NCBI GenBank assembly: GCA_964548175.1 | Contig: CAZJQS010000012.1 | Span: 41,125 to 105,124 of the forward strand | Source of the DNA: JANQPA01 sp964548175 | Lineage (GTDB): Bacteria; Bacteroidota; Bacteroidia; Chitinophagales; Saprospiraceae | Direction of reading: 5' to 3' | Length of the DNA stretch: 64,000 nucleotides | Shown: positions 23,783-32,511 of the stretch, piece after piece | Layout: the number at the start of each line of letters is the position of its first letter | Numbering within the stretch: the first letter of the stretch is position 1 | The notes under the pieces: model-generated | Told to the model about the DNA's origin: nothing | The model's database searches: none | The model's input: only the letters and a program-made list of their open reading frames with translations | Position numbers and translations under genes: made by a program

Positions 23783-25060
23783 ATGGCAAAAAAGATAAAT
23801 ATCACCATAGACGGGCAGAAAATAGAAACGGAGGAAGGACGCAATCTAGTATCAGTAGCCCAGGAACACGGCATCTTCATTCCTTCGCTTTGTTACTACG
23901 AACACCTGGATCCCCCCCTCGGCACCTGCCGGGTCTGCACCTGTGAGGTCAACGGCAAGATAGGAGCTTCCTGCACCAAAGCCGTTAAGGAAGGGATGGA
24001 GGTAGTCGTCAACCGGGATGACCTGAAAAACATCCGCAAGGCGATCGTAGAAATGATGTTCTCAGAAGGCAACCATTTCTGCCCTGCCTGCGAAAAAAGC
24101 GGCAATTGCGACCTTCAGCATATGGGTTATGAAATGGGCTTAGCCCACTCCCGCTTCCCGCACCTGTTCAAAGACCGTTTGATCGATTTCAACCCCAAGC
24201 GGATGGTCATTGAACACAACCGCTGCGTCAAATGTCGGCGCTGTGTCGAGGAAGTACTGACGGATGATAACCAGCGCGTGTTCTCTTTTACCAACAGGGG
24301 CAACGAAACAGTTGTCGGCATTGACTATGAAGAAGAGGCTAAACTTACCGAAGAGCAGGCGCTAAATGCCATGCATATTTGCCCTACAGGAGCTATTCTC
24401 GTCCGGGGCAAATCCATGGCCCAGCCTTTTGGTGACCGTCAGTACGATATGAGTTCGGTACAGAAGGAGTTGCCTGCCTTGTTTAGCGGTATGAAGAACC
24501 CGGCAGGAGATGATATCGAGAAAAAGACCATTGCGACCATCTCTTTAGCCGGCTGCTTTGGTTGCCATATGTCTATGCTCGACATCGACCTTGAGCTGCT
24601 TGACCTGATCGAACTGGTCGACTTTGATAAGTCACCCCTCACCGACATCAAGGAGTTCTCCAAGCAATGCGACATCGGCCTGATCGAGGGAGGATGTTGT
24701 AATTCGGAGAACATTGAGGTACTCAGAGAATTTCGCAAAAAATGCGACATCCTGGTCGCCATCGGTGAATGCGCCATCTGGGGCGGGCTTCCTGCTATGC
24801 GCAATACCATCCCGCTCGGTGAATGCCTTGAGGAGGCCTATCTGAACAGCGTTACCAGCGAACCTGGAGAATATGTGATCCCACACAGCGAAGATCTGCC
24901 CAAAATACTGGACAAAGTGTACCCTTGTAATGAAATCGTCAAGATCGACTACTTCATCCCCGGTTGTCCGCCGACGGCCAACCACATCTGGAAGGCGGTG
25001 AAGAACATACTTTGGGGAGAACAGTATTCGATTTTGTACTCTGAGTTTAAATATGACTGA
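23783..25060 (+). CDS. hoxU-hoxY: HoxU-HoxY fusion: Fe-S subunit joined to hydrogenase small subunit
   Basis: One uninterrupted frame of 425 residues carries two proteins that are normally separate. Residues 1 to about 240 are HoxU: 2Fe-2S cysteines Cys37, Cys49, Cys52, Cys64 (GTCRVCTCEV), a NHFCPACEKSGNC cluster motif and RCVKCRRCVEEV with HICPTGA. After a short linker (LFSGMKNPAGDDIEKK) residues ~255-425 are HoxY, the small hydrogenase subunit: CFGCHMSMLDID, VEGG-type EGGCCNSENIE, GECAIWGGLPAMRN and DYFIPGCPP supply the proximal 4Fe-4S ligands. The enzyme would keep the normal electron route HoxF-HoxU-HoxY-HoxH, with two subunits tethered. 185 bp separate it from hoxH. Confidence 0.92.
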   Translation: MAKKINITIDGQKIETEEGRNLVSVAQEHGIFIPSLCYYEHLDPPLGTCRVCTCEVNGKIGASCTKAVKEGMEVVVNRDDLKNIRKAIVEMMFSEGNHFCPACEKSGNCDLQHMGYEMGLAHSRFPHLFKDRLIDFNPKRMVIEHNRCVKCRRCVEEVLTDDNQRVFSFTNRGNETVVGIDYEEEAKLTEEQALNAMHICPTGAILVRGKSMAQPFGDRQYDMSSVQKELPALFSGMKNPAGDDIEKKTIATISLAGCFGCHMSMLDIDLELLDLIELVDFDKSPLTDIKEFSKQCDIGLIEGGCCNSENIEVLREFRKKCDILVAIGECAIWGGLPAMRNTIPLGECLEEAYLNSVTSEPGEYVIPHSEDLPKILDKVYPCNEIVKIDYFIPGCPPTANHIWKAVKNILWGEQYSILYSEFKYD

Positions 25061-25067
25061 TGCTTAT

Positions 25068-25120
25068 GCCTGTGCCTTCGGCGCAGGCATGATGCTGTGA
25101 TGCTGGCTGCCTTCGGCAGC
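25068..25120 (+). promoter_or_regulatory. Two adjacent small hairpins between hoxUY and hoxH
   Basis: GCCTGTGCC-TTC-GGCGCAGGC (25068-25088, one G.U pair) and GCTGCC-TTC-GGCAGC (25106-25120) share a GCCTTCGGC apex and are each followed by ATGATGC. They may protect or process the transcript between subunit genes, or be a decayed repeat. No U-tract follows. Confidence 0.5.
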
Positions 25121-25245
25121 TATGATGCGGTAGATTTCCAAGGTAGCACGTACATCATTTTCCAAAGGGGACTCTGCATCTGGCATCACCTACCCAAAAA
25201 ATAAATTTTGTTCCAAGTAAAAGCTTTCTTAAAACCGACAGCAGC

Positions 25246-26691
25246 ATGAAAAAAATAACTATAGACCCGGTAACGCGCGTGGAGGGGCACGGCAGAGTAA
25301 CCATCCATTTGGATGATGAGGGCAAGGTGGACAATGCTTTTTTCCACATTGTGGAATTCCGGGGCTTCGAACGCTTCATTCAGGGACATCCTTACTGGGA
25401 AGCGCCGTTGCTCGTACAACGTCTTTGCGGCATATGTCCGGTCAGCCACCATCTGGCGGCGGCCAAGGCTATTGATCAGGTAGTCGGGCTGGATCCTAAA
25501 GACCTTTCGCCTACGGCTACCAAGCTCAGGAGGTTATTGCATTTTGGGCAAGTCTTTCAATCCCATGCCTTGCACTTCTTTTATCTGGCTTCTCCGGACT
25601 TATTGTTCGGCATGGATGCGCCGCCGGAAAAGAGGAATGTTGTTAGTGTAGCGCTGGAAAACAAAGAGCTGGCGCGCAAAGGCATCCTGATGCGCAAGTT
25701 CGGACAAGAAATTATCCAGGCCATTACAGGGAAAAAGATCCATGGTATTGCAGCGGTGCCCGGAGGCGTACACAAAACCTTTATGCCCGAGGAACGGCGG
25801 TATTTTCTCGAAGAGAACGATACGCCTTCTATCGACACCATGTTGCAGTGGTCAAAAGAGATCGTTGATTTCATCAAAGACTATCATCATAAGAACTTTG
25901 ACTGGCTGGACAACTTTGCGGAATTCCCCTCCGGCCATCTGGGGCTGGTGCAGGAAGACGGCGCCATGGAATTGTATGACGGCCGTCTCCGGGCCATTGA
26001 CGGCATGGGCCAGGTCACGCTCAATGATATTCCTAATGACGATTATTTGAAGCACTTCATGGAAGGGGTGGAAAAATGGTCATACATGAAATTCCCCTAT
26101 CTCCGCCACCTGGGCAGAGCCCAGGGATGGAACCGGGTGGGGCCGCTGGCGCGGCTGAATGTTTGCGACCACATTTCAACGCCTCTGGCTAATCAGGAAC
26201 TCAAAGAATTCAAAGACTACTTTGGCGAGAAGCCCAATAATGCGACCATGCATACCCACTGGGCCCGACTGATCGAAATGTTGTACTGCGCCGAAGAAAT
26301 GAAAAATTTGCTGACTGACGAAGCTATCCTGGGCAATGACTTGCTGAGGGAGGGAAGTCGCCGTCCGGAGGGCATCGGCATTATCGAAGCACCGAGGGGC
26401 ACTTTGATCCATCATTACCAGGTGGATGAAAAGGGCATGATCACCAAGTGCAACCTGATCGTTTCCACCACCCACAACAATGAAGCGATGAACCGGGCCG
26501 TTAGATGGGTCGCACAGAAAAACCTAAGTAAACAACCGAAAATTACCGACGGCATGCTGAACCAGGTCGAAACGGCCATACGGGCGTTTGATCCTTGTCT
26601 GAGCTGTGCTACTCATGCCTTAGGGGAGATGCCTCTGAGACTGAGCATATATGACAGCAATAATAATCTGGTAAGTGAACGGGTAAAATAA
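25246..26691 (+). CDS. hoxH: [NiFe]-hydrogenase large subunit HoxH
   Basis: The 481-residue catalytic subunit holding the NiFe(CN)2CO site. The four nickel-ligand cysteines are present: RLCGICPVSH (Cys61, Cys64) and DPCLSCATH (Cys451, Cys454). Other group 3d marks are the N-terminal IDPVTRVEGHGRV and HSH-type FGQVFQSHALHFF. A 24-residue tail after His457 (ALGEMPLRLSIYD...) is the C-terminal peptide that the maturation protease removes after nickel insertion; hoxW for this lies downstream. No hyp accessory genes (hypABCDEF) are in the window, so cofactor assembly must be encoded elsewhere. Confidence 0.95.
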   Translation: MKKITIDPVTRVEGHGRVTIHLDDEGKVDNAFFHIVEFRGFERFIQGHPYWEAPLLVQRLCGICPVSHHLAAAKAIDQVVGLDPKDLSPTATKLRRLLHFGQVFQSHALHFFYLASPDLLFGMDAPPEKRNVVSVALENKELARKGILMRKFGQEIIQAITGKKIHGIAAVPGGVHKTFMPEERRYFLEENDTPSIDTMLQWSKEIVDFIKDYHHKNFDWLDNFAEFPSGHLGLVQEDGAMELYDGRLRAIDGMGQVTLNDIPNDDYLKHFMEGVEKWSYMKFPYLRHLGRAQGWNRVGPLARLNVCDHISTPLANQELKEFKDYFGEKPNNATMHTHWARLIEMLYCAEEMKNLLTDEAILGNDLLREGSRRPEGIGIIEAPRGTLIHHYQVDEKGMITKCNLIVSTTHNNEAMNRAVRWVAQKNLSKQPKITDGMLNQVETAIRAFDPCLSCATHALGEMPLRLSIYDSNNNLVSERVK

Positions 26692-26715
26692 AACCCCTGC
26701 AAAACTAAGCATATA

Positions 26716-26862
26716 GGATTGTGTAAAAGTGTTCGTACTCTTTTGTGCAGCTAATAAAATTCTTTTCTTTGCGGCAAAACACTCAAAAAGTTGAATCATT
26801 TAAGCCGAGCAAACCTACCGGCCGTCAGGACGGGAGAAATAGCTGACTTTTTACACAACCCC
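26716..26862. mobile_element. IS256-like MITE relic (copy 1) between hoxH and hoxW
   Basis: The left end GGATTGTGTAAAAGTGTT (26716-26733) is an imperfect inverted match of the right end TGACTTTTTACACAACCCC (26844-26862), which on the other strand reads GGGGTTGTGTAAAAAGTCA, an end type common in IS256-like elements. The 147 bp encode nothing. The inside (CTCTTTTGTGCAGCTAATA, AATCATTTAAGCCGAGCAAA) is shared with the copy at 33642-33798. Confidence 0.7.
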
Positions 26863-26885
26863 GTGTTTAGTTCACCTTTTACATC

Positions 26886-27323
26886 ATGGAATCAAAAAAC
26901 ACCTTATTAATCGGCATCGGCAACAACGGCCGCAAGGACGATGGCCTGGGATGGGCTTTTCTCGATATCGTTAAAAAAAACGGAACCTTTGATGGAGAAC
27001 TCGTTTATCGCTACCAGCTGAACGTGGAAGATGCGGAGATGATCAGCCATGCCGAACGAGTCATTTTTGTAGACGCTTATAAAGGAAAATTACCCATCGG
27101 GTTTCAATGGAAGTTGATCATCCCGGAAGAACAGTATACTTTTACTACCCATAGTTTTTCTCCCTCGGCTCTGCTCTTTCTATGCCAGGAACTATATGCC
27201 AAACCTCCGGAGGCCTATGTCTTAATGATCGAGGGCAAGAATTGGGGGTTAGGTGTAGGATTATCTGAAGCTGCGAAAAAAAACCTTAAGGACGCCGTTC
27301 GGTCTTTTTTCTCCAGGTATTGA
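26886..27323 (+). CDS. hoxW: Hydrogenase maturation endopeptidase HoxW
   Basis: A 145-residue HycI/HoxW-family protease that trims the C-terminal peptide of HoxH once nickel is in place. The start IGIGNNGRKDDGLGW has the family GxGN..R.DD motif with a metal-binding acidic residue; FVDAY near residue 60 supplies the second acid and TTHSFSP the His. The gene lies 194 bp after hoxH, the gap being mostly a MITE relic, so it may need read-through or its own promoter. Confidence 0.88.
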   Translation: MESKNTLLIGIGNNGRKDDGLGWAFLDIVKKNGTFDGELVYRYQLNVEDAEMISHAERVIFVDAYKGKLPIGFQWKLIIPEEQYTFTTHSFSPSALLFLCQELYAKPPEAYVLMIEGKNWGLGVGLSEAAKKNLKDAVRSFFSRY

Positions 27324-27326
27324 TTT

Positions 27327-27836
27327 TCAAAACTCTTTAATCATATCGTAGTTTCGACCATGCTTTTGAAAAGACCCCATGGTGACGAAGCCATGTTTTT
27401 CATAAAAAGCGATCGCCTGCTCATTGGCCGCCTGGACGCCGCCCCATAAAACAACCCTGTTGGCCTTGACCTGCGTGAGCTCCTGAAAAAGCAAACTCAT
27501 CATCAGACTACCAACGCCTTTCGATTGGTGGGCGTCCGCCACGGAGGGGGCAAGGGTATAATCCCGCTCATGATCAATGGACAGTTCATATTTTAAGTAC
27601 CTGGACAGGTCAAAATGGAAATACCCTTTTTTGATAACAGAATAAGCGATGATCGCATCCTCACTGGAAACCATCACAAAACATTTGAAATCCTGATAAG
27701 CCCCTTTGCACAAAGCCAGGATGGTCTCCCAATCGAAAGGATGGGGGCCGTATCTGCTTTTGGTCAGAGGCGAAAGGTGATGAAAATAGTCAAAAAGGCG
27801 ATGTTCATCACTAGAGTTAAGGGCTCTGAAGGTCAT
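27327..27836 (-). CDS. GNAT family N-acetyltransferase
   Basis: A 169-residue single-domain acetyltransferase: acetyl-CoA motif A appears as YTLAPSVADAHQSKGVGS, with Gln/Arg-x-x-Gly replaced by QSKGVGSL, followed by VVLWGGVQAANEQAIAFYEKHGFV, the usual final strand-helix. Substrate unknown. It converges with hoxW (3-bp gap) and overlaps the start of the Uma2 remnant by 4 bp, so those two are read as one transcript. Confidence 0.82.
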   Translation of the reverse strand: MTFRALNSSDEHRLFDYFHHLSPLTKSRYGPHPFDWETILALCKGAYQDFKCFVMVSSEDAIIAYSVIKKGYFHFDLSRYLKYELSIDHERDYTLAPSVADAHQSKGVGSLMMSLLFQELTQVKANRVVLWGGVQAANEQAIAFYEKHGFVTMGSFQKHGRNYDMIKEF

Positions 27837-28126
27837 AATCGGATGTAGTACTCTTCACGGGGTTCTTCAGAAAAATTCCATTCAGGAAAAATCGTTTGAA
27901 GGTTGATGGTCAACTCAGGAAAAAGAGTCGGACGAATGTTATTTTCCTTAAAGAAAGCTCTAATTTTCAAAAACAAATTCCCTGATATTAATTGGTGATA
28001 GGTATTAGGTGCGGGCGACATTTTAAATATCTTTCCTTTGATCAACTCTATGCGCTCCTCAAAGTACCATTTCAGGTAATCTGCATAAGTGTAGGTTTTA
28101 TTCAGATCCAGCTCCTGTAATTTCAT
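27833..28126 (-). pseudogene. Uma2-family nuclease-like gene with its core deleted
   Basis: Only 97 residues against about 190 for the family. The first 65 residues (KTYTYADYLKWYFEERIELIKGKIFKMSPAPN, shown here in pieces, then HQLISGNLFLKI) are the normal Uma2 N-terminus. The sequence then jumps to LFPELTINLQTIFPEW, which resembles the extreme C-terminal segment (FPELxIDLxxVF). The middle with the PD-(D/E)XK catalytic residues (VVQPDI and the later acidic/lysine positions) is missing while the frame is kept. Most likely a deletion remnant. The N-terminal motif is 19 residues or fewer in each quoted piece. Confidence 0.65.
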
Positions 28127-28197
28127 GCCTTATGTTTGAAACAAAATGTTTTGTAATATACAAAATCCCGGGCATTTTTCCAATAAAAAAATCGGGC

Positions 28198-30039
28198 TCA
28201 CCCCTCCATATTCTCCATCAAAGATTTAAACCGGGGCTCCTCTCTGATGCTATCCAGATTGCTGTCATTTTCAAACCAACCTCTGAGCGTCAGGCCCGCT
28301 TCAAAGGCGCGCTCTGCACAATTCAGGGCCTCTTCGGTCATGCCCAGTAAAGCATACACACAAGCTGCATTGTACAATAACATAGAATCATCAGGCTCCA
28401 GCGCCAGAGCGCGCTGGATCAGAGAAAAGCTTTTTTCAGGCTCGCCAAGAAAAGCCAGTGCATTGGCCGCCATGTATAAGGCTCTCGTATCGCCGGGGTT
28501 CAGCTCCAGGCGTTTCTCGGCAATGGCCACGCCGCGTTCTCTCAACCGACGGGCGAGTTCTTTACCTCCGATGTCATCATAAGACTGAGCCGCCAGCAAG
28601 ATCGACTGATAATCTTCCGGCTCTACCCGGTTAGCCTGCTCAAACAAGCGGGCCGCCTTATCGATCCTTCCAGTCGCGAAACAGGTTCGGCCATAATGGA
28701 ACCAACCCAGATACAAAGTCGGCTCCTGCTCAATGGCATAGCGAAAAGAATATTCTGCTTCCTCAAAATGCCCTTTCAAAGAGAGCACTATACCTCTGGA
28801 TACATGGGCTTCCGCCAGCGTAGGCGCCAGCTCTATACCCTTCAGGCTGGCCTCATCTGCTTTTTGAATAATGGCCTTCGAGCGGTGCATATGCTGGAAC
28901 TGGTAGGAATAACAATCGGCCATACCGGCATAGGCCAGGGCATAAGTCTCATCAGCTTCTATGGCTTTCTGAAACATAATGAGGGCCAGCTCCATACCTC
29001 TGTTGCTGAACTGTAAATAAAACCGGCGCCCCCGAAGGTAGTAATCATAAGCTTCCGCGTTATGGGTCTGTCGGTGATGAGGAGATTCTAATTGCTCGGG
29101 CGCCAGCTGGTAATTCAGAGCTTCTGTGATCTGATGGCTGATTTCCTCCACCAGCTTTAACAGATCATTACCTGCGCTATCATATTTTCCGGACCACAAA
29201 TTAAAGCCTGAAGTGGCATCGACCAGTTCTGCTGAAACGCACAGCTGCCCGGCTACGATCTTAAAACGCCCCTCCAGAATATAATCCACGTTTAGTTTTT
29301 CTCCCAGTTGCAGGGGGTTCAGCTTTCTTCCTTTTAATGCAAAAGAGGACGAGCGGGAAGCCACCCTTAAGCCCGATACTTTTCCCAGCGTAATGATGAT
29401 CTCCTCAGCCAGGCCATCGCCGATATACTCCAGTTCCCGATCAGGGCTCTGATCAGTAAAAGGCAGCACGCCAATCCTTTTTCCGTCTGTCCTGATCCGG
29501 GGAGGAGGAAATTTATGCCTGGCCCCGGGGATGTGCAACTGAAACAGTTCAATGGGATGCAAAAAATCTTTCAGTTTATATTGCCCGAGGCTAACCAGCT
29601 TCAATCCGTTTGAAAAATAATTCGGCAGGTATTTTTGAGTCGATTTCGAGACCAGCACCTGTCCGCCATGTGCCGCGTTACAGATACGGGAGCCCAGGTG
29701 TACTTCCACTCCTGTATAACCGCCGTCAGTAGTCAGCGCCAGCCCGGTATGAACCCCCATTCTTACGTTCAGGCTGACGGAGGTCGCCCATTTTTCGCGA
29801 TAGAAGGTCTGCTGAATTTCAGCCACTGCCAGGATTGCATTCTTAGGGTTCGTAAAGGTCATGAAAAAGCCATCCCCGGCCGTATCGATCTCTTTCCCAT
29901 CGTACTTTTCGATCGCTTCCCGAATGACGCTCCGATGCCTTTCCAGGATGAGCGGGTATTCTTCCCGGAGTTGCTGAGCCAGGCGCGTAGAATGCTCGAT
30001 ATCGCTAAACACGAATGTGATAATTGACTTTGAAATCAT
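28198..30039 (-). CDS. Class III adenylate/guanylate cyclase with TolB-like and TPR domains
   Basis: 613 residues. The cyclase domain (1-175) has both metal-binding aspartates, Asp13 in FSDIEHST and Asp56 in DTAGDGFF, and VRMGVHTG, so it is probably catalytic. A TolB-N-like module (about 185-300; RIGVLPFTDQSPD, DYILEGRFK) follows, then TPRs (about 325-600) with AEAYDYYLRGRRFY and YALAYAGMADCY. No membrane segment is present. Product nucleotide (cAMP, cGMP or other) is not readable. This three-part architecture is widespread; the TPR part probably receives a protein signal. Transcribed alone on minus. Confidence 0.85.
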   Translation of the reverse strand: MISKSIITFVFSDIEHSTRLAQQLREEYPLILERHRSVIREAIEKYDGKEIDTAGDGFFMTFTNPKNAILAVAEIQQTFYREKWATSVSLNVRMGVHTGLALTTDGGYTGVEVHLGSRICNAAHGGQVLVSKSTQKYLPNYFSNGLKLVSLGQYKLKDFLHPIELFQLHIPGARHKFPPPRIRTDGKRIGVLPFTDQSPDRELEYIGDGLAEEIIITLGKVSGLRVASRSSSFALKGRKLNPLQLGEKLNVDYILEGRFKIVAGQLCVSAELVDATSGFNLWSGKYDSAGNDLLKLVEEISHQITEALNYQLAPEQLESPHHRQTHNAEAYDYYLRGRRFYLQFSNRGMELALIMFQKAIEADETYALAYAGMADCYSYQFQHMHRSKAIIQKADEASLKGIELAPTLAEAHVSRGIVLSLKGHFEEAEYSFRYAIEQEPTLYLGWFHYGRTCFATGRIDKAARLFEQANRVEPEDYQSILLAAQSYDDIGGKELARRLRERGVAIAEKRLELNPGDTRALYMAANALAFLGEPEKSFSLIQRALALEPDDSMLLYNAACVYALLGMTEEALNCAERAFEAGLTLRGWFENDSNLDSIREEPRFKSLMENMEG

Positions 30040-30474
30040 TGCCCCAAAGGTACTGCGAATGGGAATTACATCCTAGCATGAAAAGGTTTTTCGGTCAATT
30101 CACAGCTTACTCCCGCCCGGATAATTTGAAGCCCCTCCAATTATAAGCATCGCAAATATTTACGGAGCTGTTCCATGGGCGGCGTCATCGAAAATCCGGC
30201 ACAGAGGGGCGTCCTAACTTCCATTCCATAGCCGCTTATTTTCTGCCGGGCTAATCAGCGCCCTTAACATCGGGGCCAACTACTTTATCCAGAGACACAA
30301 CTGTAGCGTACCCCTGGAATAACACCGGATAAATGGCGATATCAGCAAAATATATTAAAAACGCCTCGTTTTTTCTCAGTTTTTACCTTGCTTTGGGTAA
30401 AAAAGCATTTTTTCGGCTCGAAGACACCCTGCATATCAATATTAAACCTAATCATTAGATCAAAAGCGATACCT
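30040..30474. other. Intergenic region between cyclase and OFA transporter
   Basis: Divergent genes on both sides. I see no supported gene, repeat or RNA. A short open stretch around 30236-30320 (LISALNIGANYFIQRHN) has protein-like composition but stops at once and is not claimed. The TTG-initiated extension of the transporter frame from 30388 overlaps this region and is rejected. Confidence 0.4.
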
Positions 30475-31935
30475 ATGAAATTTTTATCTCTTCTCGATCG
30501 TAGCCACACGGTGGCTAAACCGGGTTACAATCGCTGGCTGACACCACCGGCGGCGATTGCTATACACTTGTGTATCGGGCAAATTTACGCTTACAGCGTT
30601 TTTAATAAGCCGATGACACAGATCATCGGCATCACGGAATCAAGTGCACAAGATTGGAAGCTCACTACTCTGGGTTGGATTTTTTCCATTGCCCTGTTTA
30701 CCCTGGGAGCCTCCGCTGCCCTGTTCGGCAAGTGGCTGGAGCGCGTGGGGCCACGCAAAGCCATGTTTGCTTCAGCGCTGTGTTTTTCCAGTGGCTTTTT
30801 TGTTGCTGCCCTTGGGGTACATCTCCATCAGATTTGGCTCGTTTATCTGGGCCACGGTGTAATAGGCGGGATAGGCCTGGGCTTAGGCTATATTTCCCCG
30901 GTATCTACCTTGATCAAATGGTTTCCCGATCGGCCGGGCATGGCTACCGGCATGGCCATCATGGGCTTTGGGGGCGGCGCCATGATCGCCTCTCCACTCT
31001 CCGTAGCACTGATGGATTACTATAAATCAGCAACTTCGGTTGGTGTGGCCGAAACCTTTCTGGTCATGGGGGCTATCTACTTTGTCTTCATGATGTTTGG
31101 AGTTTTCACCATTCGTATTCCTGCATCAGACTGGAAACCGGAAGGCTGGACGCCAAAGCCGCAGGCCGGTAGAAGGCGAATGATTACCAAGGCCGATGTA
31201 GACGCCGATACCGCCATTCGTACACCGCAGTTTTACTTGCTGTTCGGCGTGCTGATGCTGAACGTGACGGCAGGTATAGGGGTGCTGGGGCAGGCCTCGG
31301 TGATGATTCAGGAAATGTTCTCCGAAGCTACGATCGGGGAGACAATGGCGGTATCCGCTGCTGCAGCCGGCGGTTTTGTCGGCCTGCTCAGCCTGTTCAA
31401 TATGGTCGGCCGCTTCTTTTGGTCGTCCCTCTCTGACCGGATCGGCCGCAAAAACACCTACCATGTCTTTTTCCTGCTAGGGGCCCTGTTATACTTTTCC
31501 GTGCCTTCCATCGGCAACGCCGGCAGCATCGTCTTTTTTGTCCTTTGCTTTGGTTTGATCATGAGCATGTACGGCGGCGGTTTTGCCACTATTCCGGCTT
31601 ATTTGCGCGACTTGTTCGGAACTATGCAGGTGGGCGCCATTCACGGTCGCCTGCTGTTGGCCTGGTCGGCAGCAGCTATCCTCGGGCCGGTTCTGATCAA
31701 CTACCTGCGTGCCTATCAGATCGAATCTCTGCAAATGCCGCCTGCTCAGGCGTATTCGGTGACAATGTACATCATGGCTGGCCTGTTGCTGGTAGGATTT
31801 GTCTGCAACTTACTGGTGAGCCCGGTGTCGGAAAAACATTACTACAAAAAAGTGGCTGAAACGCAAGATGTCAGTACGGAAAAAAGAAGGAGTACAGGAA
31901 ATCGTTACCTGCGAAAGTTTTTCCCATTTGGGTGA
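30475..31935 (+). CDS. OFA-type MFS transporter (oxalate/formate antiporter-like)
   Basis: Start set at ATG 30475 (MKFLSLLDRSHTV), since the upstream TTG extension adds polar residues unlike the family. 486 residues with 12 membrane helices; the family region LTPPAAIAIHLCIGQIYAYSVF begins helix 1 (quoted to 20: LTPPAAIAIHLCIGQIYAYS) and ERVGPRKAM plus SDRIGRKNTYH are the two MFS loop motifs. OFA proteins exchange small monocarboxylates or dicarboxylates; the actual substrate is unknown. It stands alone between two long intergenic regions. Confidence 0.8.
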   Translation: MKFLSLLDRSHTVAKPGYNRWLTPPAAIAIHLCIGQIYAYSVFNKPMTQIIGITESSAQDWKLTTLGWIFSIALFTLGASAALFGKWLERVGPRKAMFASALCFSSGFFVAALGVHLHQIWLVYLGHGVIGGIGLGLGYISPVSTLIKWFPDRPGMATGMAIMGFGGGAMIASPLSVALMDYYKSATSVGVAETFLVMGAIYFVFMMFGVFTIRIPASDWKPEGWTPKPQAGRRRMITKADVDADTAIRTPQFYLLFGVLMLNVTAGIGVLGQASVMIQEMFSEATIGETMAVSAAAAGGFVGLLSLFNMVGRFFWSSLSDRIGRKNTYHVFFLLGALLYFSVPSIGNAGSIVFFVLCFGLIMSMYGGGFATIPAYLRDLFGTMQVGAIHGRLLLAWSAAAILGPVLINYLRAYQIESLQMPPAQAYSVTMYIMAGLLLVGFVCNLLVSPVSEKHYYKKVAETQDVSTEKRRSTGNRYLRKFFPFG

Positions 31936-31968
31936 ATTAGCCACGCTTATAAATGCAATTCTGTATAC

Positions 31969-32082
31969 CCCCTGTAGGGCGTTTACTCGGGAATAATATG
32001 GAATATAGGCTCAAATCCCGACAGGGGTGCTGTATTATTGGCCTTGCTTTTCTGCCTATATGAAATCCCTGTCAGGATTTAC
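31969..32082. repeat. Mosaic of short palindromic repeats
   Basis: Contains CCCCCTGTAGGGCG, AATCCCGACAGGGGTG and the palindrome AAATCCCTGTCAGGATTT (32063-32080). These resemble the CCCTG/CAGGG intergenic palindromes common in Bacteroidota. The rest of 31936-32511 holds repeat 32098-32208 and the helicase leader. Confidence 0.5.
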
Positions 32083-32097
32083 GGTAAGACATGCTTT

Positions 32098-32208
32098 GGA
32101 GAGGGCATAAATTTAGGATTACTAATTTTTGCCTGAAAGGCCAATACAAACCAACTCCGGGCAACGCGCGGAGATCCAAAACAGGCTTCCAATTTGCCCT
32201 GAAAAGGC
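32098..32208 (+). repeat. 111-bp dispersed repeat, copy 1
   Basis: Closely matches 56006-56116 over its whole length: GGGCATAAATTTAG, CTAATT, CCTGAAAGG, AATACAAACCAACTC, GGGCAACGC, AGATCCAAAA, AGGCTT, CCTGAAAA occur in the same order and spacing. Both copies are intergenic and upstream of a housekeeping gene on plus (helicase, aspS). No coding capacity. Confidence 0.8.
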
Positions 32209-32511
32209 AAAACATTTGCTACTGAGCAGTAAACAGACCCCGACTTTATGCCCACCCCTCAGATATAATTCGCTTATAAGTACAGCTTCTAAAAGCATGA
32301 TAAATTTAATACCATTGCGTAACATCAGTTATTAACAAAGAATAAACGTGCAACTTTCAACAATTATACCTATTTTACAGGCGATTATTGGCGACGATCT
32401 CCTTTAAAGATCGAATCACGATCGTAATTTAGATAATCATCATCCGGACACTGTTCTTCAATTTCGCCATTTTTTAGCCAGTCTTCCGTATACAACACTT
32501 AATGATAATAT

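Noticed and set aside
30236..30320. Short protein-like stretch LISALNIGANYFIQRHN
   Set aside because: Open for only about 30 codons with no start signal or family match; treated as chance.
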